NCBI GenBank assembly: GCA_001804045.1
Contig: MHFD01000053.1
Span: 36,718-50,546 of the forward strand
DNA length: 13,829 nucleotides
From: Omnitrophica bacterium RBG_13_46_9
GTDB taxonomy: Bacteria > Omnitrophota > Gorgyraeia > JABMRN01 > RBG-13-46-9
Direction: 5' to 3'
The notes below the pieces were generated by a model. That model did not search any database. It had not been told where the DNA came from and saw only the letters and a list, made by a program, of their open reading frames with translations. Positions within the stretch are counted from its first letter, which is position 1, and every line of letters begins with the position of its first letter. The translations under genes and the position numbers were made by a program. This document shows, piece after piece, positions 13,006-13,829 of this stretch.

Positions 13006-13829
13006 TTACCTCGGTGGTATTACTGTCTCCACCTTCTCCTCATACGCACTCTTCTCACCTATGGGGTTATTCGCCATCTCTTGCTCCAAGTCCTTCTGCG
13101 CCAATATGTCGCTGTTTAAGGACTCATTGCTGGCGGCATAATCTGAAATGATGCTATATGCTTCGCTTAATATGCTGTTGCATTCAGAATCGGCGTAAGA
13201 TTCTGCGTCATAGCGCGCGCTATAAGCACCTCCTATCAGGCTGTCGGATTCGGAAACAAGCTTAGACGTGGCTACATACGCGCCATCATAGTATTCGGAA
13301 TTCGCGTAATAATATATATCTTCTGTTGCGGCAAGCATATATTCGAGGTCTCCGATGTTGGTGGTGCTCTTGGACCAATAATAGTAGTAATCCGCATCGC
13401 TTAAGAGAGATTCCAGATAATCTGCAATGCTATCAGCTTGGTTCAGTTTACTTTGCGCATTTAATAACGCCGAATAAGCGTCGGATTCTTTATCGCTAAT
13501 GTAATTTTCGACATTCGACACATCACTAAGCAAACTCGAGAGCGCTGATGAGCATGTGGAGTATGCGCCTCTTAGGTATTCGATCTCATTACATGTGCTT
13601 GCGCATGTTGAGTATGCGCCCGCAAAGCCGTTGGCAATATTGGAGTAGTGGGAACTTGGGTTTGACGCAGAATCAACGTCACTGCGTGCTGAATCAGCCA
13701 TGCTATAGACACCGTCTCTGTAATCTTCTATCTCGCCTCTCAAATAATTTTGCACCAAAGTGTCTGCATTGCTGCGGTACTGCTGGGTCAGGCTGTTCAC
13801 CTGTTGCTTTACCGATGAGGTAGCGCTTT
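13006..13829 (-). CDS. Ser/Tyr/Ala/Asp-rich repeat protein, 5' end cut by window edge
   Basis: The frame stays open to the edge, so the N-terminus is missing; an in-frame GTG at 13800 is probably internal. The visible 273 residues are low in complexity and mostly helical in look, rich in Ser, Ala, Tyr and Asp. Counting from the GTG codon, GAYSTC occurs at 61-66 and 78-83 around CASTC, and GAY recurs at 173 and 191. ADYYYYW (136-142) and EDIYYYANSEYY (160-171) are Tyr clusters. The tail has EMANNP (241-246) and ends VIPPR, similar to the 878-residue protein. I recognise no family; a surface or stalk-like structural role is possible. It ends 43 bases before the mosaic gene, so the two are probably co-transcribed. 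Confidence 0.75.
   Translation of the reverse strand, partial: SATSSVKQQVNSLTQQYRSNADTLVQNYLRGEIEDYRDGVYSMADSARSDVDSASNPSSHYSNIANGFAGAYSTCASTCNEIEYLRGAYSTCSSALSSLLSDVSNVENYISDKESDAYSALLNAQSKLNQADSIADYLESLLSDADYYYYWSKSTTNIGDLEYMLAATEDIYYYANSEYYDGAYVATSKLVSESDSLIGGAYSARYDAESYADSECNSILSEAYSIISDYAASNESLNSDILAQKDLEQEMANNPIGEKSAYEEKVETVIPPR

Overview
The window reads as chromosomal DNA of a Gram-negative, AT-leaning bacterium. HflK/HflC, an ECF sigma factor paired with a membrane FecR-type protein, an RlpA-like protein and several secreted proteins of unknown family all point to a cell with two membranes. The style of the large unknown secreted proteins fits an uncultivated lineage such as Omnitrophota, but that is a guess. 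Every protein gene I support lies on the minus strand, so transcription runs from high to low coordinates.

From the right edge: a partial Ser/Tyr/Ala-rich protein (13829-13006), a 161-residue mosaic protein (12962-12477), a small RlpA-type double-psi beta-barrel protein (12355-11942) and a 380-residue secreted protein with a coiled-coil tail (11653-10511). The 161-residue protein looks like a collapsed duplicate of its two downstream neighbours: an RlpA-like head joined to both ends of a 380-residue-type protein. Next come an ECF sigma factor (10311-9721) and its FecR/TPR partner (9711-8356), probably co-transcribed, then an 878-residue secreted repeat protein (8115-5479) with its own promoter, strong ribosome binding site and terminator. 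The 878-residue protein and the partial protein at the right edge end in a similar short tail (ANNP followed by IPP).

The left third is housekeeping: DinB (DNA polymerase IV, 5366-4191), then hflK (4109-3108) and hflC (3009-2038), the SPFH pair that controls the FtsH protease, then about 800 bases without a protein gene, then ilvD (dihydroxy-acid dehydratase, running off the left edge) behind its own near-consensus promoter.

The gene-free stretch between hflC and ilvD is the most interesting part. It holds a cluster of degenerate palindromic repeats (about 1797-2034). It also holds a complete-looking unit for a structured noncoding RNA of about 300 nt: a promoter with 17-base spacing and an extended -10, a predicted start on the first base of a 15-bp closing helix, several strong hairpins, and an intrinsic terminator 25 nt after the closing helix. 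I could not match it to 6S, tmRNA, RNase P, SRP RNA or a known riboswitch. The spacer of its promoter shares a 12-base string with the promoter of the ECF sigma gene, which may link the two in regulation.
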